Assembly: GCA_032173965.1 (NCBI GenBank)
Contig: CM063283.1
Coordinates: 108,090,108 to 108,154,107 of the forward strand
From: Sitta carolinensis
Lineage: Eukaryota > Chordata > Aves > Passeriformes > Sittidae
Length of the DNA stretch: 64,000 bases
Reading direction: 5' to 3'
A program made the translations under genes and the position numbers. Positions 23,113-35,160 of this stretch are shown in pieces (position 1 is the stretch's first letter; every line of letters starts with the position of its first letter). The notes beneath the pieces were generated by a model. It was not told the origin of the DNA, did no database searches, and saw only the letters and a list, made by a program, of their open reading frames with translations.

Positions 23113-23869
23113 AAGCATCACAGCAATTACTGGGGGTATATTGATTGCAGGCTGAGAGACCATGTCTCCTCCGAGGCAGCATTTTTCAGAGCAAAACTCT
23201 TCCACACACCACTACTGCTGCTGCAGTGTTAAAATGCTGTTTAAAGAGTAAAGCAAATGTCCCAGCTTGGAGTCTGGGCTACAGCCTGCAGCAGGGCATT
23301 GGTCACTCTCCAAGGGCTTCTTTTTTTCTGGGAGTTATGTCAGGGAGGGGGTGTAAAAAAACTTCAGTTGTTTTCAAACAAGGGGTCAGAACATGGAAAA
23401 GGCTAGAAATGCAGAGGTAATCTTTTTGCAGGGCAATTAGCTGCTATGCCAGGGTATGGAAAAACTGTCTGCCTGCAAAGCCTTTCCTAGGGACACATCC
23501 TCATGCCTCAGAGACACTGTCCCCTCTCTAAATACTGCTAAATCAGCTTGTCTGCAGTGACCACCCCAGGGAATTACATATCCATCCCAAAGTATCCCAC
23601 TTCGGTGGAGCAGGAAGGGCAAAATGCCTGCATGGTCAAACATGGACACCAAAACCCTCAGGGCAGGAGATTCCTTTGCCTCCCAATGCAGAAAAGTGAC
23701 TGCATTCAGGCTGGACATTATCAATGTTTGCCTTGGTTGCTTTGGCTCCATGGGACCTGACAAGAAGGTCTGGAAAGCAGGGGGCTGAGTCCCCATGCTC
23801 TTGAACTACACGTCAGAATAGCTGCCACAAGTGTTTAGGAAGTCTAAACACAGCTCAAATATTCCCAGC
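23113..23869. other. Unannotated non-coding stretch
   Basis: No gene is recognised. The last five bases (CCAGC, 23865-23869) are the likely left target-site copy of the LTR. Confidence 0.5.
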
Positions 23870-24432
23870 TGGACTGGCTTTGGCAAGGACAGAGTTAAAT
23901 TTCTTCACAGTGCTGTGCTGTTTCGGGTCTGTGATGCTAAACAGCGTTGATAACACACTGATGTTTTTGTTATTGCTGAGCAGCTTCCACAGAGTCAAGG
24001 CCTTTTCTGCTTCTCAACCTCCCCACCAGCTGCAGGAGAAGCTGGGAGGGTTCACAGCTGGGACAGCTGACCCCAGCTGGCCCAAGGGTCATCCCACAGC
24101 ATATGGCATCATGAGCAGCAGACAGAGCTGAGGGAAGAAGGAAATGGGGAAGTGATGCTCTTTGTCCTCCCAAGTCACTTTAGGCGTGAGGGGGCACAGC
24201 TTCCCTGGGCATGGCTGAATACCCACCTGCAGGTGGGCAATGGGGAGTGGATTCCTTGCTTTGCTTTGCTGGTGTGTGCAGATTTTTCTTTACTTATTAA
24301 ATTGCTTTTGGCTCAACCCACATTTTTTTGCACTTTGGCACTTCTGATTCTCCCCCATCCTGCCTGATGAGTGAGTGGGCATGAGCAAGTGGCTGTGTGG
24401 GGCTTAGCTGCCAACAGGTTAAAACCACGACA
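23870..24432 (+). mobile_element. Solo LTR of an avian endogenous retrovirus (ERVL-like)
   Basis: The 563-bp element begins TGGACTGGCTTTGGC and ends ACCACGACA, matching the ends of a common bird LTR that I recall starting TGTCCTGG and ending CACGACA. Internal landmarks appear in order: GACAGAGTTAA, GTTGATAACACACTGATG, AGTCAAGGCCTTTTCTGCTT, GGGACAGCTGACCCCA, CTTTGCTTTGCT and a poly(A) signal ATTAAA (24296-24301). The TATA region expected near 24110-24130 is eroded, and a CRE-like site is reduced to TGGCATCA. Flanks CCAGC (23865-23869) and GCAGC (24433-24437) differ at one of five bases, consistent with an old 5-bp target duplication. No internal retroviral genes are present, so this is a recombined solo LTR. 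The assignment to ERVL is from memory. Confidence 0.9.
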
Positions 24433-24942
24433 GCAGCATTTTTATTTTAGGCCCTTTTCAATCAAGAAGCAATCAATCTCTTGATTTGGGTCATCTCTGG
24501 GTCAGGTCCTGTGGTTCTCCTTAGGTGCCATGATTTCAGCAGTGAAGATGGCCAGTGGTATGTGCCACTCTCACCAGCAACCTCCCTGGTAAGCTGTGGA
24601 GAAGCCACAGAGACCCCCAGGAGGACAAAGGAGCAGATTTCCCAGTTCCTGTGTCTGTCTGTCTGTCTTGGTGTTCAGGGTGCACAAAACAGCTTGAAGG
24701 GAGGGATTCTGTGGACATCGAGGCTTTGGCCCAACATTGTTACCATGAATAACAGTTTATTAGCTTTCCAGTACAGAAGAGGTTTTTTGCTACAGAATTA
24801 AAATTTCCTAATTATTGCTACACTGCCCAGAGGACAACCATTTTGCATAAATATGACTCACTTTTCCTAGCCATGCTAGGAAATATTCCTGACCTGGCAA
24901 TATTTATCACCTTCAGATAGTCTGTATTTGCTTGATCATGAC
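24433..24942. other. Unannotated non-coding stretch
   Basis: A (GTCT)n run of four units lies at 24652-24668. A 106-codon plus-strand frame crosses it without known motifs. Confidence 0.5.
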
Positions 24943-24976
24943 TTTTTTTTTTTTTTTTTTTTTTTTTTCTTTTTTA
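24943..24976. repeat. Poly(T) run
   Basis: 26 T residues, then C and a further T run. Confidence 0.95.
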
Positions 24977-27006
24977 ATTTGGCTAGGGCAAAAATCAATG
25001 GCAATCAAACAGCTCTAGAAAAATCCCTGGGGTAGTTTTCCAATGGGATACATGAGAAGTTAAATTATGAGCCATTGCTAGTGGTATATATGTGACCGTA
25101 TTCTAGAGGGTTAACACAGAGAGTGTCTAGTTTCTTTCTTGAGCAGAAAGTGGCAGGTCCCAGTGGCCTTACTTGCCCTCCTAAATAATAAATCATTTTT
25201 ATGAATGATTCCAGGAGAAGCTACCTGCCTTGTTGAAGTTATTTCAGTGCTGTTGTTGGGAATAACTTTGGTGTCAGGGACTCAGGATGTGATGGCTGGA
25301 ACACTGCTGCTTGAGATATTTAGTCAGGCAGGTTGCAAGCAAGTCAGGACTAATTTGTGATTTTTTTTTTATTTTTTAAGGGGGTTTTTATTTATTAGGA
25401 GTGGGGGAACACAATAACAACTTTGGGGCATTTTTAAATTAAACAATAAAGATGAAAAAGAAAACCAAAGTGAATGTAAGTGATTGATGCTGCTTATTTG
25501 CTCCTGTGTTGCCAGGGAGCTCCAAGGAGAGCAGGAAACAACCAATAGCAGGCAGTGGGGGTAGAGGAGGAGGCCTTTTTAATTATATCACATCATTTTT
25601 CTAAGTAATATTATGTTATCTCACAGGAGATTTAAAAAAAACGTTTTGGAAACACAGCCTGTTACATTTTTGCATGTGGATTGCCTGCTCAGCCATGCCT
25701 AACCGCTGACTTCATGCTCAGGTTCCTGCTTAGAAAGGCGGGGTTGTCACCCTCACACTGTTGGGAAGTTAATAGTCTAGGAGAGGAAATTGAAGACCTG
25801 TGAGAAGGAGCTCAGCATCCAAAGGATCCCAGCCTTAAAGCCGTGTCCGTGTGTGTGCAGCAGGATGAGCAGAGCAGTGGCCAGCAGCAGGAGGGCTGAG
25901 CCCACAGAGAGCACGAGTCACCTCTGTCACCGCAGGGATGTCCCCTCTCCGGGGAGCTGGAAGGGCCACACCGTGTGCAGAGAGCACAGCTGGAGAAGGG
26001 CCGGGCGAGACTGGGGGTGGTACATCAAACCTGCACTGGTTTGCTAGAAACTGCTTTTTCCCCTCTGCTTCTGAAAAAGGGGAACAGTTGTTAAACAAAA
26101 CAAAACAAAGCAAAGAGCTCCCTCATCCATCAGAGAAGCAAGACTGCCAGGGTAGTCTGGGTGTTTGGTGTCCCTCATGGTGCTTTGCTTTACCGCAGCA
26201 AAATCTTTCTTAAGAAAGGTGGAAGAAGGGAAATCCTTTCTCCTGGCCTGCCTGGGCTGGAAGTTGCCTGCTGTGTTACACAATGCAGTCTCCAGATTGT
26301 GCACTGTGACCTGGCCCTCACAGTGACAGCACTGGCCAGTCCAGTGGACATGGAGCCTCCTGCTGCTCAGGCATCTTCTTTTCACAGCTGGGCACAAGTT
26401 TCAATAGCTCCAGGATCTTGTCTCTCAGGCACAGGCTGCACGTGTTTTGGTATCCCACCCTGGCAGGATAAAAGCCTGCCTTGGGATAGGGATGTACCAA
26501 AGCATGTGCTACCAAGGGTTGTGGGAAACAAAGTAACAGATCTTATGGGAGATACTGGGAAACTAATCGTGCAATTGAGATTCTGTTGTGGAGAGATGTG
26601 ATTAATCCGTGGAGATTGTGCCCACAGGAACATTCTAGGGTATGGCACAGAACATCCCAGCCTTTGCAGAGGTTTCAGTGCCAGCCCAGAGCATGCCATT
26701 GTCACCATCAGTCTGCACACCCTGGTTTCCCTTCTGTTCAGAAACTGGCACTGCAGACAGGAGGTTGCAAGGGAGGTATGGGATCAGAATGTGGTGGAGC
26801 AAATCTGGAGCTACCAGCCAATTTGGAAATAACAACCCAGTTTAGACACTGAGGCTTACTGAAATTGTGTCGGTATTTGAACAATTGAGCCAGTGAGGAT
26901 CCACAGAAAGCCTTACAGAAATGATTGGACACACCTCATTCCAGGAGAACTGGCTGTGCCTGCAGAAGACCCCACATCTCAGAGAAGTATCGGGATGGTT
27001 CTGTGC
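24977..27006. other. Unannotated stretch with a weak CpG-rich patch
   Basis: No gene is recognised. A T-rich run lies at 25361-25377. At about 25840-26010 CpGs are moderately frequent (about ten), possibly a weak island. Frames up to 146 codons (26161-26601, +) overlap others on both strands and look like chance. Confidence 0.45.
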
Positions 27007-27080
27007 AGGGCAGGGAGTCGGACTCAATGATCCTTGTGGGTCCCTTCCAACTCAGCAGATTCTGTGGTTCTGTGATTCTG
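27007..27080 (+). mobile_element. CR1 LINE 3' end, sense, with terminal octamer repeats
   Basis: GGGAGTCGGACTCAATGATC, then CTTGTGGGTCCCTTCCAACT and a CAGCAGATT step form a typical CR1 3' UTR end. It is followed by degenerate 8-base terminal repeats (ATTCTGTG, GTTCTGTG, ATTCTG) at 27059-27080, the hallmark of CR1 3' termini. Only about 75 bases of the element remain, fully non-coding. Confidence 0.88.
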
Positions 27081-28059
27081 CAATAGGAGGTCTGTGGCTG
27101 CAGAGGGACCACAGCAACACCAACTCACAAATAAACTCCCATGTGTAGCAGGAAGAAGACAGTGGGAACAGTTTCCTTGCCCTCTCCTGTCCCACACAGC
27201 ATCTGCCAGGGGAGGCTCGGTTACTGCAGCCTCCACCCAGGAACTGCAGGTCTCTCGTGTGGCTGATGTGTGCAGCCACCAGGGCTGGCTTAGGGGTCAC
27301 CACCATGAGGAAAGCAGGAGCAAGCCCACATCATGGATATGCCTATGGGTCACTCCTTTTAGGGGCACAAATGATTTTCACCCAGCCCTACATCCAAAGC
27401 CTGAAGAAGATGTCTGTGATGAAAAGAAGGCAGTTTGGGTCCCAGCTCTTTCTTTATTCCTTTTTTCTTCTTGTTTGTGAAGGAGTGATGCATCTTTCTT
27501 CTCCCAGTATAATTCAGGGGCCTTCTTCCCCTCTATTCTCAGCAATGTGCCATTTTCCTTTATCGCATTCCCAAAAGAATTCGAGGAGGGAAAAACATCT
27601 TTTCCTGCACTGCATGCTGACACACTGCCAAGATATTGCTAGGGCCATAAATAAGTGCAGAAATAAGCTCGAGATGTAAGACCTGAGACCCTGCCTTTAT
27701 AGTTCCAGATTTCCATGAGTGTCTCCCAAGCCAGAAGGTGTGATATGATATCAAACTCCACTAACAGATGATTTAAAAAGCAAAAAGAAAACCATACAGG
27801 TCTGTTGAGGGAGATGTACATTTAACCCGAGAACACTGGAAAAAAGAAAAATAAAGGGGTTGAGTTAAAAATATTAAAATGGAGACTGACTGGCTAAATT
27901 GGGGTGAGGAGAAGTCCCCATATTTCCTGTGTGACTTTATGTCTATAGAGTCTGTTTTGCAATGATTAATATAACAAACAAGGGACTCACAAAAAGGCTC
28001 CTAATGCTCACTGATCAGAAGTATAATGACGTGTAAGCTGCAGCTGTTCCAGTGGATTT
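27081..28059. other. Unannotated non-coding stretch
   Basis: Frames of 128 and 140 codons (27094-27480 and 27257-27679, +) overlap each other and minus-strand frames. None has a known motif. Confidence 0.5.
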
Positions 28060-28335
28060 CTAAACAGCAGGCTCTTGTTGAATGAGCCCCATGATTATTT
28101 ATCTCCATCATGGGCTCTTTATTCCAAGGTATTTGTTGTCTTCCCTGCATTTTGCCCGTCTGTCCTTATGCACAGAAAGCTCCGATAATGGATTTTTTTT
28201 TATTAGCCTCCTCTTCCTTTTCCTGCTTCTGCAAACACAATGCATCCCCGAATCGTCCTGTTACAAAAGGGAAGGCACTGCCAGTGTTTTAACAAGGGCC
28301 TCCCACAGCATTCTGCCCCATTAGCCTCATAAACA
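28060..28335. promoter_or_regulatory. Enhancer-like tract
   Basis: This is repeat-free sequence with retained CpGs in an AT-moderate context (CTCCGATAATGG, CCCCGAATCGTCC) and a TTTATTAGCC word. It looks like a conserved non-coding element but this is unmeasured. Confidence 0.2.
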
Positions 28336-31300
28336 CAGGGCAGTGCAGGAGCACGTGCTGCAGAGAGAAGGGTCAGGAGACTATTTATTCTCCCCATTTA
28401 AACAAAAATGCTTTCTCCTGAGCAAGGGGAGAAGCAAACAAATAAATTAAGCTGTGCCTTGATGAAAGCCTTTAAACTGCGTCCTTGGGAAATGTACTGA
28501 GTGTGGGGACAGTGCAGGGCAGTGTTTAACTTGGCTGATTTGAAATGGTCTGTGAATAAGTGGAGACGTTGCAGGGTTACTAAGTGCATTCTGCCTTTTG
28601 GGTTGTGTTTCTTTTAATGTCTTGTGCCTGGTGCAATCTGCTCTCTTTCAAGGTAAAGTGCTCCTTCTGTGAGTCTCTTTCTGACAGCACTGTGAGCTGA
28701 AGTCACAGGACTGGGGTAGGTAGAGGGAAGACCAGAGGTCTGGCTGTGCTTGACACAGACCTGCTGCATCCTGCAGGAATGCAGTTCTCCTGTCTGCCAG
28801 GTAAGGATTATATTTATGCACCCACCTCACAGCTAATAGATTACTGCTTGAAATGACAAACATTTTTACTGTTTTCTTGAGACACTCCATAGGCAGGCAT
28901 GGCTGAGCAGAGTCTTCTCAAACAGGAAGCCATCCCTCCAGTCCCTCTGTTTATCACTGCTGTAAACCTGCACACATCGTCCAGTTGCAGGCTGGAAATA
29001 ATGCTTGGGAATTCATTGGCTGAAAGCAGAACACAGGTAAAGGAAAAGCTCTTTGGATAGTGTGAATTGGCATATAGCATCCCTGATGTCAGCAGGGTTA
29101 TGCTGACTTATATCCAGCAGTGATATGGCTCTACATGTCCGTATTTTCAACATTTTAGTATGAAAAGACTTGTTTCTATTATTGTATTTAATTTTCAGCT
29201 GATTCTTTTCCTCTCTTTTTTCTCCTGGGAAGACATCATTGGAAGCCTGTTAGTATCACTTCTCTCCCTGTCACTCACTGTACCAGCAAGTATTTTATCT
29301 CCATTCGAGAGAGAAAACCGCAACTAAAAAAGGCTGTAAACTACAAAGGCTCTTTGATTATCATTTTCATGCAAGGTCAGCAGAAAGAGCATGCCTGGTA
29401 TTTTTAAGAGAGTTTTAAACATTATTTTACTTTTTTTTCTATTTATGTAAACACAGAAATGAAAGGCTGATGCTTTGACACATTCCTGCCCTTCTTCCCC
29501 AACGTGCTCTTCTTTCTGGAAACCAGTGTTACTCAGGCTGTACAGAGGAGGCACCAAGCCTGTGAATTCCTTGAATGGTTTGGCTTCACTTTAAAGTGGT
29601 GGTGAGTGACAGTAAACCAAACCCCAATGTACAAATGGAGTCTCCAAACCAGTGTCATTGTGAATGTGGGCTCTTCCAGCCTTGCAACTTCTGATGAATG
29701 AAACACACTATTAAAAAAAACGTGGGCAGCCTGAAATCCAAAGCTTGCTGTGGGTTGCTGTGACAGAAGGCACAGCAGCATGCTGTCCCCTGGCCTCAGG
29801 TGCTGGAGGCGTAGCCACAAAGTTGTGTTCTTTCACAGATTGTCTGGGACAGGAAGCAGAGGCAGAATGGGATGCCTCTGGTTTGGGGGTTTTTGACATT
29901 TTCAGGCAACTGCTTACTCAGACAGCCAAGAGGCTGAGACTGTGACAAAATGCAGCAGCTGAGTGGCCCTGACAGATGGAGGCAGCAGCAGACCTAAAGG
30001 GCAGTGGAAAACTCCAAACTGACAGTGTGTGGCAGCTTTAGCTCACTAGCATCCCCTTTCCTCTGGGGGGAAGGTCATATCACATCCAAGGAGAGGCCTG
30101 TAGAGGCTCTGATATGGATGGGAACCTTGGAGAAGACAGACATGACTTCTGCAATGCAGCAGGAAACTTCTGAAGTTCATTCTTTGCCTCAAGTGCTTCA
30201 GTGGAATCAGCAATGACTGTGTACTCTTGTGCTCTGCAGGTGTTGAAGTCTCCTTTAGCCCTGGGTCTTGTTCTCCTACAAGGATATCTTCTTAAGAGAC
30301 ACAGAGCACTCGCTCATCTTCCACAGCTGCATTGGCCCCAGGAGCCAGGGAGCTCCTCACACACATCCTGACCATTCTCTTGTGACACCTCAGGTTGAGC
30401 CCAGGTGTGCCAGGAGTCAGGGATGAATCTTGACTGCAGCAGAAGCCACCGCTCTTTGTCTGGCAGGGGAGCCTGCCAGGGTGCCAAGGAGGTATTTCAG
30501 AGCTGACTGAGCTGTAGCCACAGGAAAAAGGGTATGTAGGGACCTGCAGGGTGGAGACAGCAGAAAGTCAGGCTCATGCTGTTGTATTGATTGCACCAGG
30601 GCCAAATTTTCACCATCAAGTGCTGAGAATGTATCATGTTTATTATTAGACCTCACTGCTTCTTTTGTTGTGGTTGCATATATCAAAACTCAGAGGAACT
30701 GGGCAAAATCATGTGCCCATGGCTTTTTATAGTATCTGGAGTTCAAAAAAAGCACAGAGTGCTTTTAGCCAGATTGCAGCATTTTTGTCTCACACAGCTG
30801 ATGGGCTGTCTGCTCTACATCCATTCATTTTCTGCTTAAAAGGTCATGTTTAATTTTCCAAATGAGTTCCCCCCACCAGCACGAGTTGCTCATCTCTAGA
30901 CAATGCCTTTTCTTCTCTCCAAGGCAAGACATCACCGTATTTTTCCTTTGCTACTATGCTGAAAGGGTGCTCGTGCTTACAAGGCTTGTGTGCAGTGAGG
31001 GAGAAAAAACATCTGCCACCAGTGACTTCCTAGACATGGTATATTTACAAACCTTGTTAGTTGTCATGAATACGTCATGCCTGGCTGATGCCCTTATGGG
31101 CGAAGCAAAATTGTGTGAAGGGTATTCTCTTTTCTACTCCCCTGGGGAAAAAGGCCTTGTTCTGTAGAGATAGCACATGGGTGTGAAACCCCCAAGGGAT
31201 GGGGAAGATCACCCTGCAATTCACTTAGAAGCAAAACCAACTGGCCATCTTTAAAAGTTCTGTCACAGGTTGGTAATTGCAGTGCCTCTCCTGAGTCCCA

Positions 31301-31991
31301 TGGCAGCATGGGGCCTGACACACGCCGGGTTTGGTCTTAGGTCCCACCTACAAAATGTGATTCCAGAAGAATGGTATCAAATATCTCCTGCGGTAGAACT
31401 GTGCACCTGCTCTTCTTCACCCACAGAAGTGATGATCTGATGTCACCATTGCTGTTAGCCTGAGGAGTTCCTCTCCAGTGTTATCTTCCAAAGCTGTGAG
31501 AGGCTCTGAGGGTTTGCATCCATACTGTTCCAAAATCCCAAACACCAGATAGTGATGGATATGGAAGGTAAGTGGCTCTCATAAGTATTCTTAAGACTTC
31601 TGAAAAGGTGTGCTCTTTTTCCCAAAGATTCCTTTCAACAAGATCCATCTTAATGAGCTCCTCTTTCTCTGTTTCCAGGAACAATGTTCTTAATTTCCTT
31701 TAGCCTATTAACACCTCCTGACAACATCTTTTGTTATCATTCATGTTATACATTGCAGTGCAAAACCCTGCTGCTCTTGTAGCTTGGTTCTGAGGGCTTC
31801 ACAGAAAAGGAGCTGAGCCTCAGGGTCTCCAACTGGTTATTTTGCAACTCTGCAGTAGATTACCCTCAGAAGTTCGTGTAAGCAACAGTTAAAACTTATG
31901 AAATAACTCTGACTCAATCTGAGTGAAACGGATCCCCTGAACATGAAAAACATGTACATGGCAGTACTCTGAGAGCTGGAATCCCTCTTCC
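28336..31991. other. Unannotated non-coding stretch
   Basis: No gene, RNA or repeat is recognised. A donor-like AAG|GTAAGT at 31568 has all frames stopped upstream, so it does not mark a coding exon. Confidence 0.5.
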
Positions 31992-32819
31992 ATGCCAGCA
32001 CCTATTTTTGTAACAAGACCTTTTATCCTGACTCAACTTCCTCAGCCCTTAGCTGAAGAATTTGGACGTGCTCAGGTTTATTTCCATTGGCTAAATAATC
32101 CTCCCAACAAGACACAAATAGTGAAAGTTTTGATTCACTCAGATACAAAGATAGCTAAAGAATTATTCCATTGCTTTTTGTTGAGCTTTAGAATGAAAAT
32201 CATGCTATTCAGGTTTTTTTTTTGTGTCCATCTGACTGTTCCTCTAGCATCTTTTCCTAAACAATTGCCTCCCACTTTAAAAGAAACACCTTACTGCTGC
32301 CTCCCTGCTTTTATAATGCAAGAAACACTGAAACAAAAGCTAATTGCAAAGAGTATTTACATGCTCCTGAAATTATACAGGTGGAGCAGCAGACCATTGC
32401 CTTCAGCACTCCTACAACAGCACCTCAGTGTTAATCTCCTATTTCTCCCCCTTGAACTGTGGAGCCAATCTCAGTGTGCCCTCCTGGACGTGCAGGCTGC
32501 TCTTTGTTGGGCACATCACCTGAATGCCAACAGGCCCAATTACAGTGCTTTGGGGGGGGTGTCTGCACACAGAGAGGTGCATTATGCTCTCAGCTACCCT
32601 AAACTTGCATTCCTTTTCCCTGTCGTTCTTGAGCTCCGAGGTTTGCAAACACTGTCACCAGGTGAAGAGTGCTGGGTCAGAGACTGCTGTGTGGGGGCTC
32701 TGACTGCCTACAGCATGCCACAGACACAGCAAGCTGCACGAATGCACTTCCCCATCCTCTTGCCATTTCAGGGCACGATGGGGAGCTGGCAGCCACAGCT
32801 CAAACTAAAGCAAATTTAG
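31992..32819 (+). other. 275-codon open reading frame, unrecognised
   Basis: This is the longest frame of the window. It runs from ATG at 31992 to TAG at 32819, and the same phase is open back to about 31938. At the window's approximate base composition (about 6% stop codons) a run this long is unlikely by chance (rough expectation well below 0.05 in 64 kb), although locally low TA content weakens this. The start context is poor (T at -3, C at +4). The product is leucine-rich and low in charge, with a hydrophobic stretch near residues 68-85 (MKIMLFRFFFCVHLTVPL). I recognise no domain. An 8-G run at 32552-32559 inside the frame is unusual for coding DNA. It may be chance, a decayed gene or a lineage-specific single-exon gene. 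Confidence 0.2.
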
Positions 32820-33479
32820 GAAAATTTGAGTGCGTTATAACATCAGTCCTGCAAAGTAGGAGCCCACTCAGTAATTCCATGTTCCTGAGATCCAGTTCCC
32901 AAATCCTTGCACAATTTAGCATTAGACCTGAAACGTCTCACTTAAATAAAAAGTACTTTTCAGGGGTTGTAAGGATCAGGTTAGGGAAACACAGAAGTGC
33001 AAAGTGGCAAAAGACACAGAGCCAGGACTAAGATAAGGGATGGGATTAAAACAGCAGTACCAGCAGGGGAAAGGCCATGGCATAAGTAGGTACAGAAGGC
33101 ACCCTGGTTCAGCTCAGTGGCAAAGGACACTAGCAGGCAGAGGCTGAAACACTGAAAACACTGAGGCTTTTGGTGGCCAGAAGAGAAGATAAATCTGTAA
33201 GCAGCAAGAACCAGTTTGTTATCTGGCTGAAGCAGTCAGGCAGCACTCCCTGATAGACAAATTCAGGAAGCAATGACATTAAATAGATGTAAACAAGCTG
33301 TCTCAGCAGTAAAATTTTGTTACTAACCAATTAAATTTCATCTTCAACTCTTAGCTGGCGGCCCTGGCTCACAGCCCCTTCGCTCTTATTGTTTCACAGA
33401 GATAAAATATGTTGTATACCATTTCCATCAAAATCAGGAGATGGATAGAAAGCCCTTCCCTTCTCTAATGAGGCTGAAA
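32820..33479. other. Unannotated non-coding stretch
   Basis: Nothing is recognised. Confidence 0.5.
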
Positions 33480-33690
33480 GACTCCTTACCCTACATATCA
33501 GAGAAGCCTGTCACATTTGCATTAATTGATGCTGAGAGTTTTAGGGTTGTTCAGAAAGTGTTCAGGGCCAGAGAAGGAATGGGAGGCCCATGAAAACATA
33601 TAGTTAAAGTGGATCAGACTGCGCGTTAGTGAGGCCTGCAATTTCCCAATCAAGTGTTCCTTCCTAAGGTTTAGTATCCACACCTCACCA
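33480..33690. promoter_or_regulatory. Enhancer-like tract
   Basis: Repeat-free, with TGCATTAATTGATG (about 33517) and a CpG pair in ACTGCGCGTTAGTG (33618-33631) retained in AT-rich surroundings. Inferred only. Confidence 0.18.
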
Positions 33691-34439
33691 AACAGTGCTG
33701 TGTGGGGAGCCAGAGGCCTTCTGGCAGGCGGCTGTTTCAGCCTCCAAGTAGACTATTTTTATCAATGCCAAGGAAAAAACCCATGGAGCAGAAATGTGCT
33801 GCTGTTACAGCCATCACCTGCCTCATTCTGCCAATGATTTTGTCCAGGCAAGAGTTTTTGTAACTGTAAATGACAATGGAGCTTATAATTCTTACGTTTC
33901 AGCTTACACCTCTTCAGTCCTTTCAGTGTTCTTGGAGCTAATGATTTCAGCACAACTTTCATTTCACATCACCCTCACCATTTACTGAAATGTATCTGTC
34001 CTGGGGATAGTTTCTTCTTTTTATAGCAGTTTTTACTTCTGGATGGAGCTCTTCATTTCCAGTCATGGGCTGTTGCATAATGACAGACAGTAAAGTTGAG
34101 GGAAAGTAAAAAAATAAGTCATGATTTAGAGAAAGCAGAAACTTCTGAAATGGTGCAAAGCTCAAGCTGTTTATCTTGGCCATCAAATGATGATGGCATT
34201 TATGAACAGCAAACATTTGTAAGCAGGGGGTGATTCCTGCCTGGGACTGAGCCCAGTCTGCCCTGTCTGTCTGTCTGTCCTACATCTCTCCAGATACCTG
34301 CTGCATCCTGCAAAATGTTGCCTTTGAAATGCAGCCATGAGCACTACAACACACCAGTGAGCTTCTTTTTCTTGATAGCAAAAGTGTTTAAAGCCAGACC
34401 TTAAGGAGAGCATTCCCTGGTCACTGGGGCTCAGTGCTC
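33691..34439. other. Unannotated non-coding stretch
   Basis: A (CTGT)4 run lies at 34263-34279. Nothing else is recognised. Confidence 0.5.
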
Positions 34440-34980
34440 TCCCACAGCCCTGCCTCTGAAACAGCATTTGCCAAGGAGCAGGGAGAGGGCGATGAGGAGG
34501 GGGAAGATTCCTCACCCCACCATTAATCACAGCAATAAAGCTGCCCGGAGATGCTCGGGGCTGGTGCTCCTTGTGAAGGCAGGGAGGGCTCTGTCTCTCT
34601 GCACTGCGGCCCTCAGACCCTCTCCAGAGTCTCCCAGTGCTCCTGGCTCCACCAAAGTGGAGCTGGAGGAGCTGAGGACTGTAGGGGGTGAGCAGGGGGT
34701 CCTGTCAGGGCTGCAGTGGCTGCACCTCAGCTGCCAGTTCCACTCCTTACTCCATGCCCACCTGGCAATGGATGGTGCCCCAGAGGCCACATCCAGCCCC
34801 ACGCTGCAGCAAAGCTGTTGAGAGTCAGGAGGGGAAGGGAGTGGCCATGACTTTTCCACAGTGGGGGCTGTGTGACTCCCCAAGCAAGAGGGGACAGCTG
34901 TGGGAGCCTGAGGGGTGGCTGCAGGTAGCCCTTCCCTGCCTTTTGGATGTGGGCTGCTGCCGAGCTCTTACCCCGAAATG
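34440..34980. other. GC-rich stretch with opposed open frames
   Basis: A GC-richer stretch is open over 117 codons on the plus strand (34468-34821) and 118 codons on the minus strand (34527-34883). Mutual openness on both strands points to low stop density in GC-rich DNA rather than to a gene. No domain is recognised and CpG is not strongly enriched. Confidence 0.35.
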
Positions 34981-34989
34981 AATTCACCT

Positions 34990-35160
34990 TGGCCATTCAT
35001 CATCACCACAGGCAATCTAATTACAGGCCTGTCTGAAAAGGAGAGGCTCATTTATAATAGAGACTTTGTTATGAAGGTGTAATACCTCCAACTACATTTC
35101 TGCAATATTTTTTAAAGGAAAATTAATTAATTGTCTCGTGCTTTTTAAAATAACCAGCCT
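34990..35160. promoter_or_regulatory. Enhancer-like homeodomain-motif tract
   Basis: CTAATTAC at 35017-35024 and AATTAATTAATT at 35121-35132 are strong homeodomain-type words. They are set in about 170 bases of repeat-free AT-rich sequence. A conserved-enhancer look, not demonstrated. Confidence 0.27.

Noticed and set aside
31479..31567. Segment before the AAG|GTAAGT donor as a coding exon
   Set aside because: All three phases contain stops between the acceptor-like CTCTCCAG and the donor.
34468..34883. Opposed 117- and 118-codon frames as a gene
   Set aside because: Mutual openness on both strands in a GC-rich stretch, no domain recognised.
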